Below are positions 33,504-43,888 of a stretch of DNA of 64,000 bases, in pieces (position 1 is the first letter of the stretch; each line of letters starts with the position of its first letter). The notes beneath the pieces were generated by a model. That model had not been told where the DNA came from. It saw only the letters and a list, made by a program, of their open reading frames with translations, and made no database searches. A program made the translations under genes and the position numbers. The stretch spans positions 620,001-684,000 of the forward strand of contig JAKUDP010000003.1 in assembly GCA_022570795.1 (NCBI GenBank), given 5' to 3'. This DNA comes from Sphaerulina vaccinii. Lineage: Eukaryota > Ascomycota > Dothideomycetes > Mycosphaerellales > Mycosphaerellaceae.

Positions 33504-35057
33504 ATGGCACTACGTGCCGCTTCACTCCTTACCTCTGCAGTCGCGCTGGTCGCCGCAGCGGACCCAAGCTTGAAGCTCACGACCTATATCGATGCACTCG
33601 CCCTCGATGGCGACTTCAATCCTGTGATGGAAGCATACTGGACTGGTCTTCCCCACCATCGAAGAACACCTTTCGCTGTATCACCGGATGGCAAAACTGG
33701 CTACCTGGCATATTTGAGCAGCAGCGGTAGCGGTGTATATGTTCAGCACGTTGATGTCTCGACCTTCAACGCCACTGGCACTACTGTGACGATCGACAAT
33801 GTCAAGGAAGCTGGCGGTCTCGTCGGCCATGATGACGGCTTCGCTTTGCTCGGGAATGAGCCAATAGCTACCACTGTCTCGAACGCACCGCCGTCTGGCA
33901 CTCCAGTTCCAGCCATCGTAAGCGATAATCGCGCTAAGATTGCTTCAGAATCTAACGAGATATAGTACAAGTACACCAATGGCGAACAAGCCTTCAAGAC
34001 TTTCGTGGCCGGTCCTGGAGTCCATGAAGCAGACGGCCTCTCGATGGCGCCAGATATGAATGGAGACCTAGTCTGGTCCGAAGAGGCAGAGCTTTACGGC
34101 GCTTACTTTGTCGTGACCGACTACTCTGGAGATGCTAGTGGCCACTATGGTGACAGCATTCAATACGTCAACAGCAATGGCACACTGGAAACTATCGATG
34201 GTGCGACTAGCTCGTGGGGTTGCTCGCACAACACTGGAATTGCCTTCGAAGCCGCTGATGCTGCTCCATTTGCCAGCATCTGCGCCGAAGACCAAGGTAT
34301 GCTCATCTTTGGACACAGGTGTTCTGGGTGAGACTAATAAGTTCTGCTAGGTGCCATCTGGCTCAACACAAACGGCCAAGGCATGTACAACACCGGCGTC
34401 AAGATCTCCAACGAGAACACGACCAATGGCGCAGGCGGCGAAGCAATGGGTGGCATGTCCGGGTCTTATTCCGGTCTCGCTCGCTTCGTCAACAGCACTT
34501 CCTACATCTTCGCTTGGGTATCTCGTGGTGCGGTCGACCTTGTCGAGAATACTTGGATGGGCGATGGATACACTGCTGCCTCGAACCGCACGAATGGCCG
34601 ACGCGTCGCAATTGCGCTCTTCTCCGACAAGGAAACCAAAGTCTCGGCTCAAGCTTCTTCTGAAGTTGGCGCGGCGAGTGGTGACGATCAAGTCAATTGG
34701 ATCACAACTGAAATTGGCGCCGATCGCAGCAATGCCCACGTCGCAGTCTTCGACGATGAATATGCTCTTGTCACATGGGAACAAATCGACGACCCTCAGT
34801 GCGACTTCATTGCTATGGGTTGTCAAGGAACTTTCTCGGGCTCTTATTTCCAGCTAGTGAATAGCTCTGGAGATAAGATTGGCGACCCTATCGTGGATAT
34901 GAACACTTATGTTGCAGGAGATATGGTTACGATGAACGATGGGAGTATCTGTTGGCCTTATGTTAGCATGAAGTGGGAGCTGGATCAGGCTGCTCTGTAC
35001 AGCGATATGTTGGCTAATGCTACGAGCATGAGCTTTGCTTGTATGAGCTTGGTGTAA
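33504..35057 (+). CDS. Secreted protein of unknown function, beta-propeller-like composition
   Basis: 483 aa. Exons 33504-33917, 33966-34296, 34351-35057; introns 33918-33965 (GTAAGC..ATATAG) and 34297-34350 (GTATGC..CTGCTAG). Signal peptide MALRAASLLTSAVALVAAA. The body has repeated blade-like strands with alternating Gly/Asp turns: FAVSPDGKTGYLAYL, GLSMAPDMNGDLVWSE, SSWGCSHNTGIAFEA, YIFAWVSRGAVDLV, SNAHVAVFDDEYALVTWE, and a closing MVTMNDGSICWPYVS. There are NxS/T sites and no GPI tail. Similar hypothetical proteins are common in Pezizomycotina, but I recall no characterised member. Intact. Confidence 0.82.
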
Positions 35058-35368
35058 GAAGTTGACCGCCCTTGAAGGGCTTTGGTAGGGAGAAGTAGAA
35101 CAAAGGTGGTTGTCGTCAAGAGATTGGAAGCCTTCAAACATGGCAGAGGTCTTGAATGGGACATTGCTTTTCGTCTATAAGCGCGAGAGTATGAGACGTG
35201 AAGGAGGAGTGAGACAGCACAGGGTATCATACGCAAAAGAAGCTCTCAACACGCCATGCTCCCGAAGGCTCTCAGTTACATTCTCATCTGCACCACTTGA
35301 CATTTCAGCGACTTGTGTCGCCATACAGAGCAGATGCGAGAGCAAAGGCACTCTGAAGTGCGCTACCA
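35058..35368. other. Convergent spacer
   Basis: 3' ends of the secreted protein gene and the small SANT-like gene face each other here. Nothing else seen. Confidence 0.5.
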
Positions 35369-35728
35369 TCACTTCTCATCTCCATCCTCCTTGACAGCCT
35401 CGATCTTAGACTTCTTGGCTGAAGGTGAGGTAGGTGTCGTGGACACATCGTCGCCACCTATGCCCAAAGCGGCGAGGCCTTGCTCTACATCCTTCACGGT
35501 AAATCCTAGGTGTGTGTTAGCAAGACTCGCGTCTGATTTGCAGAGGATCATGTGCTTACCTTCTCCCATTTTGGCAGCGAGCTTTTTCTTCTGCTCCTCG
35601 GTTGGGGCGACTTCAAGAACCTGAAGGATCGTGGTGCGGAGCTGGAAAGCATGTCAGTGAACGATGAGAAGACGAAAGGAATGCGAACGCACCTTGGCGT
35701 TATTCGCCTCATTCCACTTCACAGGCAT
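35369..35728 (-). CDS. Small SANT/Myb-like fungal protein
   Basis: 84 aa. Exons 35728-35693, 35641-35560, 35505-35369; introns 35642-35692 (GTGCGT..CTGAC..CCAG) and 35506-35559 (GTAAGC..CCTAG). It begins MPVKWNEANNAKLRTTILQ, continues VLEVAPTEEQKKKLAAKMGE, then GFTVKDVEQGLAALG and an acidic/basic tail (SAKKSKIEAVKEDGDEK). The MPxxW-N/D-xKL start, mid-helix and C-terminal helix with xAV/DVExxL match the widespread small fungal proteins with a Myb/SANT-like three-helix fold, usually nuclear with unknown targets. The tail carries a possible nuclear-localisation patch. Two introns in so short a gene support it being real. Confidence 0.72.
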
Positions 35729-35867
35729 GGTGAGGTGGTGGAGGAGAAAGGTGATAGGGGAAGGCTAGAGTGTACGTAAGCTGTGACTTGAAAGTGCAGA
35801 AGCTGATGTCTCCCGTGCGTTTGTGTAAGGAGGCAGAAGAAGCAAAGACACTTGAATCTGGCTTTGC

Positions 35868-35875
35868 CTATATAG
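35868..35875 (-). promoter_or_regulatory. Candidate TATA box for the small SANT-like gene
   Basis: CTATATAG lies 140 bp upstream of the ATG at 35728 on the minus strand. Spacing is plausible for a core promoter; not proven. Confidence 0.3.
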
Positions 35876-36099
35876 TAAAGCCTGATGTTTGCTGGTAGAG
35901 AGAATTGATTGTTCTTTATTTGACCACGAATTCACCTGACTCCAGACACCTTGCTAAAGCTTCACAGACTTCCAGCGGAGAGACAATGTCGCGACGTAAT
36001 GTAGCCACCACTTCACTGACTCTTGACCTGGTGACCACTCTTCTCATTGACCCAGCCAGGATCTCGGTGTCCTGATCTGTTGGCATGCAATCTGTCTTC

Positions 36100-37612
36100 C
36101 TACGCTTGAGTATCGAATGTCGTGGCATTCGAAGTTCCACTCCATGTGACGCCGGAGAAAAGTAGATTGGTATTGTTCGTACCGCTCTGATTCATCACCA
36201 CAGCCTCATCACCGGTACTATCCCAAGAAGCAGCCAGCGTGTATCCCACACTTGCTGAACTGATGCTCGCAACATTCGAAGCGATACTACCGATCGAGCT
36301 GCCCGAGTAGGTCGCGCGAACAGTCTTCTCGTTCGAGTCCTGATAGAAGATATAGTCCGTGCTGGATCCATCAGAGGCTGCAGCGATGCTTCCGCTCTCT
36401 GCCACAGCATCACTGGTCGTGCCGTTCGATCCTATCGACCAGGACTGCTGATCACTCGAATTGTTCGGTATCGTATAGTCCCATGTCCACTGTTGAAGTA
36501 TTCCAGTCGAGTTATCGCGTAAGTATAGATGGTTCTTGTTATTGTTGATGACTGATGTCACGCCAGCGTTGCCATCAGTCGTGAGGAAAGAGTTCCATTT
36601 GTTGTAGTAACCAGCCCCCTGAATCCCCGGGTTATTCGCGAAGTCGAGTCCAGTTTCTTGGATGTAGCCTGCGGAAGAGCCAAAGTATACTCGGGTGCCG
36701 GAGAGGTAGGATGTCGCTGCGACGGCTGCGAGTGCCATTGTGTCATCTGCGGCGACCAGACCGTCGAAGACAATCGTTGGATTTGACCTGAAGGGCCGTT
36801 AGCTAATTTCAGAAGGAGACATTGCTCGATACGACCCACCAATTACCAGTTCCAGTTACGTTGACAAAGGTAGGATGGTTGTTCTTGTCGAAGTAATAGA
36901 CAATTCTATACAATGTTGCTGATGGTGGTGTGACCTCGACGGCGGCAATTGGAGAAGTGCTCTTGGCATTGGTCGCGATGATAGTTGACTTGATCTCTGA
37001 AGCATTCGAGGAAAGTCCATTCGTGAACTCAGCTTCCACCAGGCCATCGGAGCTCATGTAGTAGGAGTATATCGAAGATCCACTAGCCGGTGCTAGCAGT
37101 GCTGTGCCAGTCTTTTCGACTGCTGTGTATCTCTTCTCTGCTGCACTCGTTGTGCTATTGCCGGTCTGTGATTGTGTCGAAGTGCTGTTGGTGCTCTTGT
37201 TATCGCTGTTCCCCAATACACTGCCCAACACACCTCCCAGGACCGCTGCGAGGATGACGATCGCCACAATTAGGATCGCTACCCAAATGAAGCGTTTCCT
37301 AGGCATGCCACAGACTCTCCGTTGTGCTCTCGATTGGTTTAGACCTTCGACTTCTTTGCCTGGGTAGTCTTGATATTGAGGTGGTGTGTTGTGGCCTGCG
37401 AAGTATCCTTCATTGATCGGCGTCGCTGACCCGTACGATGCTGATTGAGCATGCTTGTTGTCGTGGTATACATCTGAACCAGGAACGACTTCTGGACTTT
37501 CCAACGTTGAATGTCTGACAAGGTTTTGACCAGGTACGACTTCTGGGAAAGCCTCATTCTGGACTGCCTGCGGACCCTCCGAGTCGCTGTAGTGAGTATT
37601 ATGTCGCATCAT
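36100..37612 (-). CDS. Type II membrane protein with fucose-specific-lectin-like ectodomain
   Basis: 486 aa. Exons 37612-36840 and 36787-36100; the intron 36788-36839 (GTGGGT..GCTAAC..CTTCAG) joins GTGNW to SNPTIVFDG. The start MMRHNTHYSDSEG at 37612 fits the family, which begins with a Pro/Gln-rich cytosolic part (two VVPG motifs) and no signal peptide. One membrane helix follows a basic patch (RRVCGMPRKRFIWVAILIVA, then IVILAAVLGGVLGSVLG), so the C-terminus is outside. After a Ser/Thr stalk, the ectodomain has six-bladed-lectin-like repeats: GLVEAEFTNG, LYRIVYYFDKNN, SYLSGTRVYFGSS, HLYLRDNSTGILQQW, TDYIFYQDSNEKTVRATY and NTNLLFSGVTW. The fold resembles fungal fucose lectins (AAL/AFL); sugar binding is inferred. 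Stop TAG. Confidence 0.78.
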
Positions 37613-38552
37613 GTCTTCTTCTAACCACGAATCCCTGCAATGCATAGGAAAGGAAGGTGAAAGAAACAGGAATGTTGCACGGGAGAAAGTCGAACGTGGT
37701 AGCAACTCACTGTACTCGTGGCAGCCCGCTCGCCTTTCACCATCGCCTAGAACAGTGATAGATCAGTCGTTACTGTGTATTCAGACTTTCGCTTCGCCAT
37801 GTTTTCCGCTGCTAGTTGTTCATGTAAGCACAAGCGAGAATCTTGGCTAGCCAAGAATAGGGATTGAAGATGAGAGAGGCGCGAATCCAGCCAATCACTC
37901 CTCACTTGATCGCTGAGCACGTGCAATGTGGAGATGGTAGTGCAGTGGACCGCTAGGAGGTAGTGTTGGTCAACGGCCAGCTCAGCCTCAGCTGAATACA
38001 ACACAGCAGTCCTCCTCTCTGATTCCTTCGACGTCTGGACGTACAAGGAGTCTTGCGTAGCCGACTAGTGGATCTTGCTGGTTCCAAAGCGTTTCGGCGA
38101 ATGCTGTACAGGACCCACGAAATCTCGTCGGCCTCTCCTAGCCTCAATGCATCAGGCACTGTACTCAAGCCCTAGTGACAAGGCGAAGCAAGGTGCTGTG
38201 CGATGTTCTTGCTTGCGGGAGCCATCTCGGAGTCGCTGGGTATATCACGCGTCATATGGTCGATGTTCATGGTGGATAGAGAAAGCAAGAAGGCGACGCG
38301 GAGTGAAAACCAAATCGCAGCGAAACCTCAGGCAAGAACGACCCACCCATGTCAAGCGAACCGCATGAATACCGACAGCATCGATATAGCAATATTTTGA
38401 CAAGATAATCCTAGTCTCTATTCTAGAATCCCTTGTTTCGTTCAAAGGAGTGTCATGAATCTCATGATTCGTACAATATCAACAAATCGTTATCAAAAGC
38501 CCCAACCGTCTCAAGTCCTCACTCCCATGCAGTGTTAGGGTTAGGGTCAGAA
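37613..38552. other. Intergenic region
   Basis: Promoter of the lectin-like gene and 3' flank of the next secreted protein. No gene recognised; short open frames only. Confidence 0.45.
38535..38546. repeat. Two TTAGGG units
   Basis: TTAGGGTTAGGG followed by GTCAG, just downstream of the stop codon of the minus-strand gene at 38553. A minimal interstitial telomere-type motif, possibly chance. Confidence 0.5.
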
Positions 38553-39278
38553 TTAGGCGAAGTATCCCTTCGGTCCATTAACACAAGTCGTAAAAGCACT
38601 CTTGCTCGTAACCTTCGTAGTTCCATAAACAGTAGTCTTACTCTCACTCTTCGTAGTAACGGTACTCGTGCTGAGGTTCGTCTTAGTGGTAAGGATATCA
38701 GAAGTCTTCGTAACCTCTCCAGTCTTAGTCTTGGTCAAAGTTCCCACAGTGTCTTTGCCTGGAATGGTAGTAGTGCATGCGACGGAAGTGACGATGGTTT
38801 TCTTGGTGTAGTAAGTTGAGACAATCGGCTTGCCCTTTGTGGTTGTGTAGATTAGTTCGGTGGAGTAGCTTGGGATAACGGTGACGACTGGGATGGTTTT
38901 GATTTCGGTTTTGGTGATCTGTGATGATTATTAGTCGGGATGTGGTTGGGAGGAGTGGAAAGGTTTTGGACGTACGGTGCTGTAGCTGGTGGCTGGGACC
39001 TTGGTCACTGAGACAGTGGAGTACGTGGAGTATCCGACGGAATCGCTGTAGCCCGTGCTCAGAGTGCAAGTGGCAGAAGTGGTCTTCTTGGTTGTGGTAG
39101 CCCAGGTGGAAGTGGTCGATGTCTTCTTAGTGCTGGTAGTACCCCAAGTAGAGGAGGATGATGATTTCTTGGTGGTAGTGATAGTACCGTAGCCAGCTGG
39201 AGTCTCGCCAGGGTTCGGCAGAGCACTGGTGAGGCCACTGAGGGCGAAGAGGGCAATGGTAGCGAGTTGGAAATGCAT
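38553..39278 (-). CDS. Small secreted Thr/Ser/Lys-rich protein
   Basis: 222 aa. Exons 39278-38976 and 38918-38553; the intron 38919-38975 (GTACGT..CACAG) joins ATSYST to ITKTEIKT in phase 0. Signal peptide MHFQLATIALFALSGLTSA, then LPNPGETPAGYGT. Most of the rest is low-complexity, with recurring Trp-Ala/Gly-Thr-Thr and Thr-Lys-Lys-Thr units (STWGTTSTKKTSTTSTWATT) and later V-T-K-T-x blocks. Four Cys: SATCTLSTGY, VACTTTI, TTCVNGP. No GPI tail. Probably heavily O-mannosylated and wall-associated; function unknown. Confidence 0.75.
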
Positions 39279-41195
39279 GTTGGCTGATGAACGACTGTTG
39301 TTGTTTGCTGAAGTAGCTAACGAGTGGAGACGAGATTGAGAGTGATTGAAAGCGTTGCTCTGAATGTGAGATGCTGTTGCTGATGAGAACTGCTGTTGGA
39401 GGCAGGATACCGACGCTCTTATACCTCTTTCTCAGGATATCCCACTGCCCATTCTGGACGCTGCGTCCTCTCGTGTCTTCTGCATGGCAATGGACTCTGC
39501 ATTCAGCTCCAGCAGTGTATTGTCGTCGACCTGCATGCTCCATCGAGGCACAAGGCTGTGCTTACAATGGTCTCTAGAGTGGCGTCTTCGCGTGTGCCGT
39601 TCTCGCCATGTTCCGGCAGATAGGCCGCTTGAGAGGTCATATCTCGCGCACAACTGTGCATGGTATTGGTATGTGCAGCTCGTGAGGTCGCCTTGGCGAG
39701 AACGAGACACATGGGATGACACTTCTCACCGCATTGAGCACTGAGGAGCCGCTGCAATTGACATCATCTTCTTGCCACATGTCTGCTTAGTCCCAGTATT
39801 GACTGCTCAAGCAGGTCCGGATGGACAAGTTCCAGACAGCTGTCGCTGCATACATACAGCACGGTGTGCTAGAAGAAGCTTCATAGGCTACCACGAGCTG
39901 TAGCTCCGAGGCGACATAAGCGTCCATGAGGAGGGCCTTGAAGCCATAGGTTCCAAGAATAGGGCAACCCTTAGCAGAGCATGGTGTAACAGAAGCACCA
40001 CGTGTAGGAGCAACGATAGCACTCGTGCCTGAGATTCGCGTATGTCGAGAGACGTTGTACTGCAGGACTCCTGCCGAAAGATGCGGAGCACATCTGCTCG
40101 CTAGAGCGGATCGACAGCGAACTTTGCGGAGTGCATGCCTCGAAATACAATCCAATACGAGTTTGCAAGTTCGTCGCTTGGCCGAACTGCTAAGATGGCT
40201 CTCGTGAACGAATACGTAGTACTCTTGCGAACTCGTTTGTAGGGCTTAGGTGGCGTATGCGGCGTTCGAAGGCCTCATTCGTGGGTATCTGGATCAGCTT
40301 TGTGGCGCTTTGCAACACATCAAAAGCAGCCTCCTGTTCTCGTCTCCGTATTGGGAGAGGATTCTCATGTTCGCGTACTGGCGTCTTCGATGATGCATCG
40401 CGTGTTTTGGCACGAAAGTGCAACCCATGTATATCTCAGGTCATAGAATCGGAGAATAGCATAGCCTGTAGCTGTCCTGTACCAGCTCTCACACGGAGAT
40501 GTCAAGCATCGCCCAAGGCTGTTGATTCTGGAGATTGTGGTATGCCTTATAGCTGTCAGAATGAGACCTTCGCACGTGTCTGTGATATCCTCCTGATTGT
40601 TCTCGAGTATTCGAATCGTATTCTTTTCCAATGCTATAGACAGCCCTACAGCGCATCCTAGGGCGTTTCAGGACCTTGGCGAACAAGCTAACGCAGCGTG
40701 TTCTCGCGGTGCATCGATCTCAAGCCACAGCCTGAACGTCCAACTTTCGACCTGCATCGGATGCTGCATACAAGCATACGTCGCTGATGCCTTCACAGCA
40801 CGCGCAGGCTTGCGGTTACCGGGCGATGAGCTGTTCCTGCAGATGGGAAACTGGACTTGCAGGGTGATGTCTATGTTAGGCTGATGCGGCTTTCATCTAG
40901 CAGCATAGGGTATGCGACCATCCTGGGATGCAGCGTAGATGTGCTCGTTTCTTGATCAGAAGTGAGGAGATACGAGCGATCTGCTCCTCGCGTGGCATCT
41001 CAGCTGAGGTCCGTGGCCGTATTCGCGGGTTCTCCTTGCAGGCACTGAGTCTGGAGTGTTCACCATCATCGTAAGACAGAACCTGATGAGTATCGCTAGG
41101 ACCACGTGCGCCGCAGAAGGTGATCCAAGGCACACTCGTAGAGGTGTGCGAGGCAATCAGAGTCTGCCGTTGGAGCACGACTGATCATCTTCACC
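39279..41195. other. 1.9-kb stretch without a supported gene
   Basis: Open frames of 90-134 codons occur on both strands (plus 40257-40661, minus 40155-39787, minus 41178-40897), but none shows a signal peptide, domain or consistent splice structure. Decayed coding DNA is possible. The end near 39279 must hold the promoter of the secreted-protein gene. Confidence 0.45.
39418..39425 (-). promoter_or_regulatory. Candidate TATA box of the Thr-rich secreted-protein gene
   Basis: GGTATAAG on the minus strand, about 140 bp upstream of the ATG at 39278. Confidence 0.3.
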
Positions 41196-42095
41196 TCATG
41201 CCTGAGCCATCTCCTCTTCTTTGACAAGTGCAACTTCTTCTGCCTTCTCCTCTGCTTTCACACCGTTCTCACCTCCAGCCAAGATCTTCGTCTTCACCCT
41301 CTCATCGATAGGTCCACCCGGTGTATAAGAAACCACCTCTCCTTGCTCATCCACAAACTCGAAGCGGTACCTACTGAGATAATGTGGAATAGCGCTCAGC
41401 TGCGGCCCATATCTCGCACTGTTGTCATAGAGCTCGAAAAGAGGTACTGCCAATATCTTCATGTTCTTCGGCACACTGAGCACCCTTGCTTCTGGGAGCT
41501 GCACGAGGTACAGTTTTTTGCACTCTTTCGGTCGCGTCACATGAGGAGGAAGGAACGGATACATGAAGGTCTCGAAGTTGGGTCTGTACCACTGCGCGAT
41601 GGTGTCGGCTATGGTCCATTCGCGGTCTGCTGTCGTGGAGGATTCGCCCAGGGCACCTGTAGGCGCCAGTCTTTCGTTCAAGCGCTCCTTGAAGCCTTCG
41701 ATCTCGTCGACGTCGTGGCGGAGGTAGTCGCCGGGTCTAGAGAACAGCATATCAGCATTTCCCACTCCCCCAGTCGTGGCAGAACTGAAGTGAAGATGGT
41801 CTCACAGCTTGAAGAAGGCATTGGCGATCTGCAGCATCAGCACGTGCGGATGGTTGTGCTCATGACAGACCAGAATGCCCTCACAAGTCCTCCGCATGCC
41901 ATGTTTGCCATAGTACTCTTCTAATCGTCGCAGTCGGTCCTTGACTGATGGATCTTCCTCTGGCTGTGTTTCTTTGGTCCCGAATGTGTAGTTGCTGAGT
42001 GGGTATAGCTTGACTGTGGGTTGCTGGTGTGTAAATGGCAGCAGGTCTGGAGTCTGGATGCTCGACTGCTGGAACTTGGGCGGTATCGTCGCCAT
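41196..42095 (-). CDS. Cleavage factor Im 25-kDa subunit (CFIm25/NUDT21-like)
   Basis: Pre-mRNA 3'-end processing factor; in animals a CFIm25 dimer binds UGUA and sets poly(A) site choice. 276 aa. Exons 42095-41806 and 41736-41196; the intron 41737-41805 (GTGAGA..TCTAG) joins NAFFKL to PGDYLRHD. Nudix_2 fold: TVKLYPLSNYTFGTKE at the N-terminus, RLEEYYGKHGMRRTCEGILV, HEHNHPHVLMLQ, then PGDYLRHDVDEIEGFKERLN, the degenerate Nudix helix that lacks the catalytic glutamates, WYRPNFETFMYPFLPPHVTRPKE, and YDNSARYGPQLSAIPHYLSRY. The fungal protein has an acidic/Lys-rich C-terminal extension (AEEKAEEVALVKEEEMAQA). Expressed from a head-to-head promoter with the Dug3-like gene. Intact. Confidence 0.93.
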
Positions 42096-42323
42096 TCTCT
42101 CTCCTCCGCTGATTGTGTTATGTTGTTGTCGCAGACAGAGCTCCGAGCTATGATCGGATATGTGAGCCGAAGTCGCCGTTTGAGCGCCAAGTCACCTTCC
42201 TCTATCGCGATAGCACGCGATCTCTGATAGGAGACAATGCAGAGCGTGATCAATCGTATGTAGCTGTAAGTATATCGCCTTCTTCTACTCGGCTTCGTTT
42301 CTTCTCTCCAGTACAACATCAAC
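42096..42323. promoter_or_regulatory. Bidirectional promoter, CFIm25 / Dug3
   Basis: The two ATGs lie 228 bp apart and point away from each other, so core promoters and 5' UTRs of both genes must be packed here. No clear TATA box was seen. Confidence 0.55.
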
Positions 42324-43628
42324 ATGTGTCGGTAAGTTACTCTTCACTTCGCGGCTCTGGGCATTCTCACGGACCACTTCCAAGACACCCATGTCAACCT
42401 TATCTTTCCGCCTCATCTTGCCTATTCTGTCTTTCTCCTTCGATACACTGACACCAATTGCAGCTGGATCGCCTACATCTCCTCCACAGAGCCATGTCTC
42501 CTCGAAGACGTCCTCATTACACCCAAGCACAGCCTAGTCAAGCAAGTCTCAGATCACTACCTTCCCAAGCTTCTCCCACACAAACATGACCAGACAGCCG
42601 AAGACGATGCCAAAGCCAGGAACTTCGTCTTCAACTTCGACGGCCTCGGTATAGCCTGGTATACTTCAGCGAATGCCGACTTCGAACTAGCCGACACAGG
42701 CTACAGTTCAGATGGCACACTCAAAGACGTATTATCCTCACTAAATGACGATGAAGAGCCATATGTATTTGTGTCTGACATGGCCAAGGGACTTCGACCA
42801 GCCTTATACAAGACCATTCAACCACCTCGAAACGACGTAAACTTTCTGTCGATTTGCGCTAACACTGAGACGAGAGCACTTTTGGGGCACATCCGAGCGT
42901 CCTCAGGCACGGCTATTGCAACGACTAATAATCATCCTTTTGTGTTCGGGCGACATACGTTTATGCATAATGGAGCAGCGAGTGATTTTCAGAAAATCAA
43001 GAGAGCTGTTGTAAATGAGATGAGTGAGGCTGCTTATGCTAATGTTTATGGGGGAACGGATTCGGAGTATGTTTGACATGAAACCCTTTTGTATTGAGAT
43101 ATCACTAACATTTGTTTTGCTAGACACATCGCCGGCCTGTACATGACCTACCTCACCAAAGGCGGCGACGCCTCAAGTTTTGAAAAGATATACACTGCAA
43201 CAGAGATGATACTAGCCCTCCACAAAGCCGTCGCGACAATCGTCAACCTCCAAATCCAAATCCTGGGATCCGCCAAAAGAGCAAACTCCCTCAACCTCTG
43301 CGCAACAGACGGAGTTTCCCTCATAGCCATCCGTTTCCGAAACCACGCGACCTCTCAGCCTCCAAGTCTCTACTACAGTACAAAAGCTGGAATTACGCTG
43401 AATAGGAAGTATCCCGACAATGCTGATGGTGAAGCTCGACCGAACAGAGATCAAGGCATTTCAGCTGAACGCCATGGAGATCATCTCATTGTGGCGAGTG
43501 AGCCGAGTACGTATCAAGAAAGTGATTGGGAACTTATTGGGAGGAATCAGATGCTTGTGTCGAGGCCTAGAGCTTTGGTGAAGGTTGGGGATTGTCCTTA
43601 CGGGGAGGGGTGGGATGGGTTGGATTAA
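42324..43628 (+). CDS. DUG3: Class II glutamine amidotransferase, Dug3-like
   Basis: Subunit of the Dug1-Dug2-Dug3 glutathione-degrading complex in yeast; the Ntn-type domain opens the gamma-glutamyl bond. 371 aa. Exons 42324-42331 (8 nt), 42464-43066, 43124-43628; introns 42332-42463 (GTAAGT..TTGCAG, 132 nt) and 43067-43123 (GTATGT..CACTAAC..GCTAG). The catalytic Cys2 is in the start MCRWIAYISSTEPCLLEDVL. Further motifs: FDGLGIAWYT, NTETRALLGHIRASSGT, NNHPFVFGRHTFMHNGAASD, YGGTDSEHIAGLYMTYLTKG, NLCATDGVSLIAIRFRNH and a final DHLIVASEPSTYQESDW, GRNQML. All substrate-site blocks of the family are present. Oddity: the nucleophile Cys is encoded by a micro-exon; unspliced RNA would read only Met-Cys-Arg-stop. 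Stop TAA. Confidence 0.93.
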
Positions 43629-43888
43629 AGATGTGCTTGATGAGATACGGTGCATCTATTCTGATAACAGGATGAGTAGTCAGTTTACTGATAAGTGTTT
43701 GTTGTGGTCGAACAACTTTGGCACGCTAGCACATGTTCGACCTGGCGTCGCGACATACAGCATACAATATAATGTTTTGAGTGTGCGCGACTGATTCTCG
43801 ATTCTAGCTTTCCTTGGTCTCTCTGGCACTGGTCGTCATCAGCTAGTCTTGGTCCAGCGCATTTGTCAGAGACAAAAGCTTTGTGAAG
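43629..43888. other. Convergent spacer
   Basis: Short 3' spacer between the Dug3-like gene and the BBE remnant. Confidence 0.4.

Noticed and set aside
35916..36140. Minus-strand 74-codon frame overlapping the lectin-like gene's end
   Set aside because: Overlaps the lectin stop in another frame and has no independent support; probably 3' UTR.
38535..38546. Chromosome end or former telomere
   Set aside because: Only two TTAGGG units with ordinary genes on both sides.
40257..40661. 134-codon open frame on plus strand
   Set aside because: No recognisable feature, and overlapping frames on the other strand are equally long.
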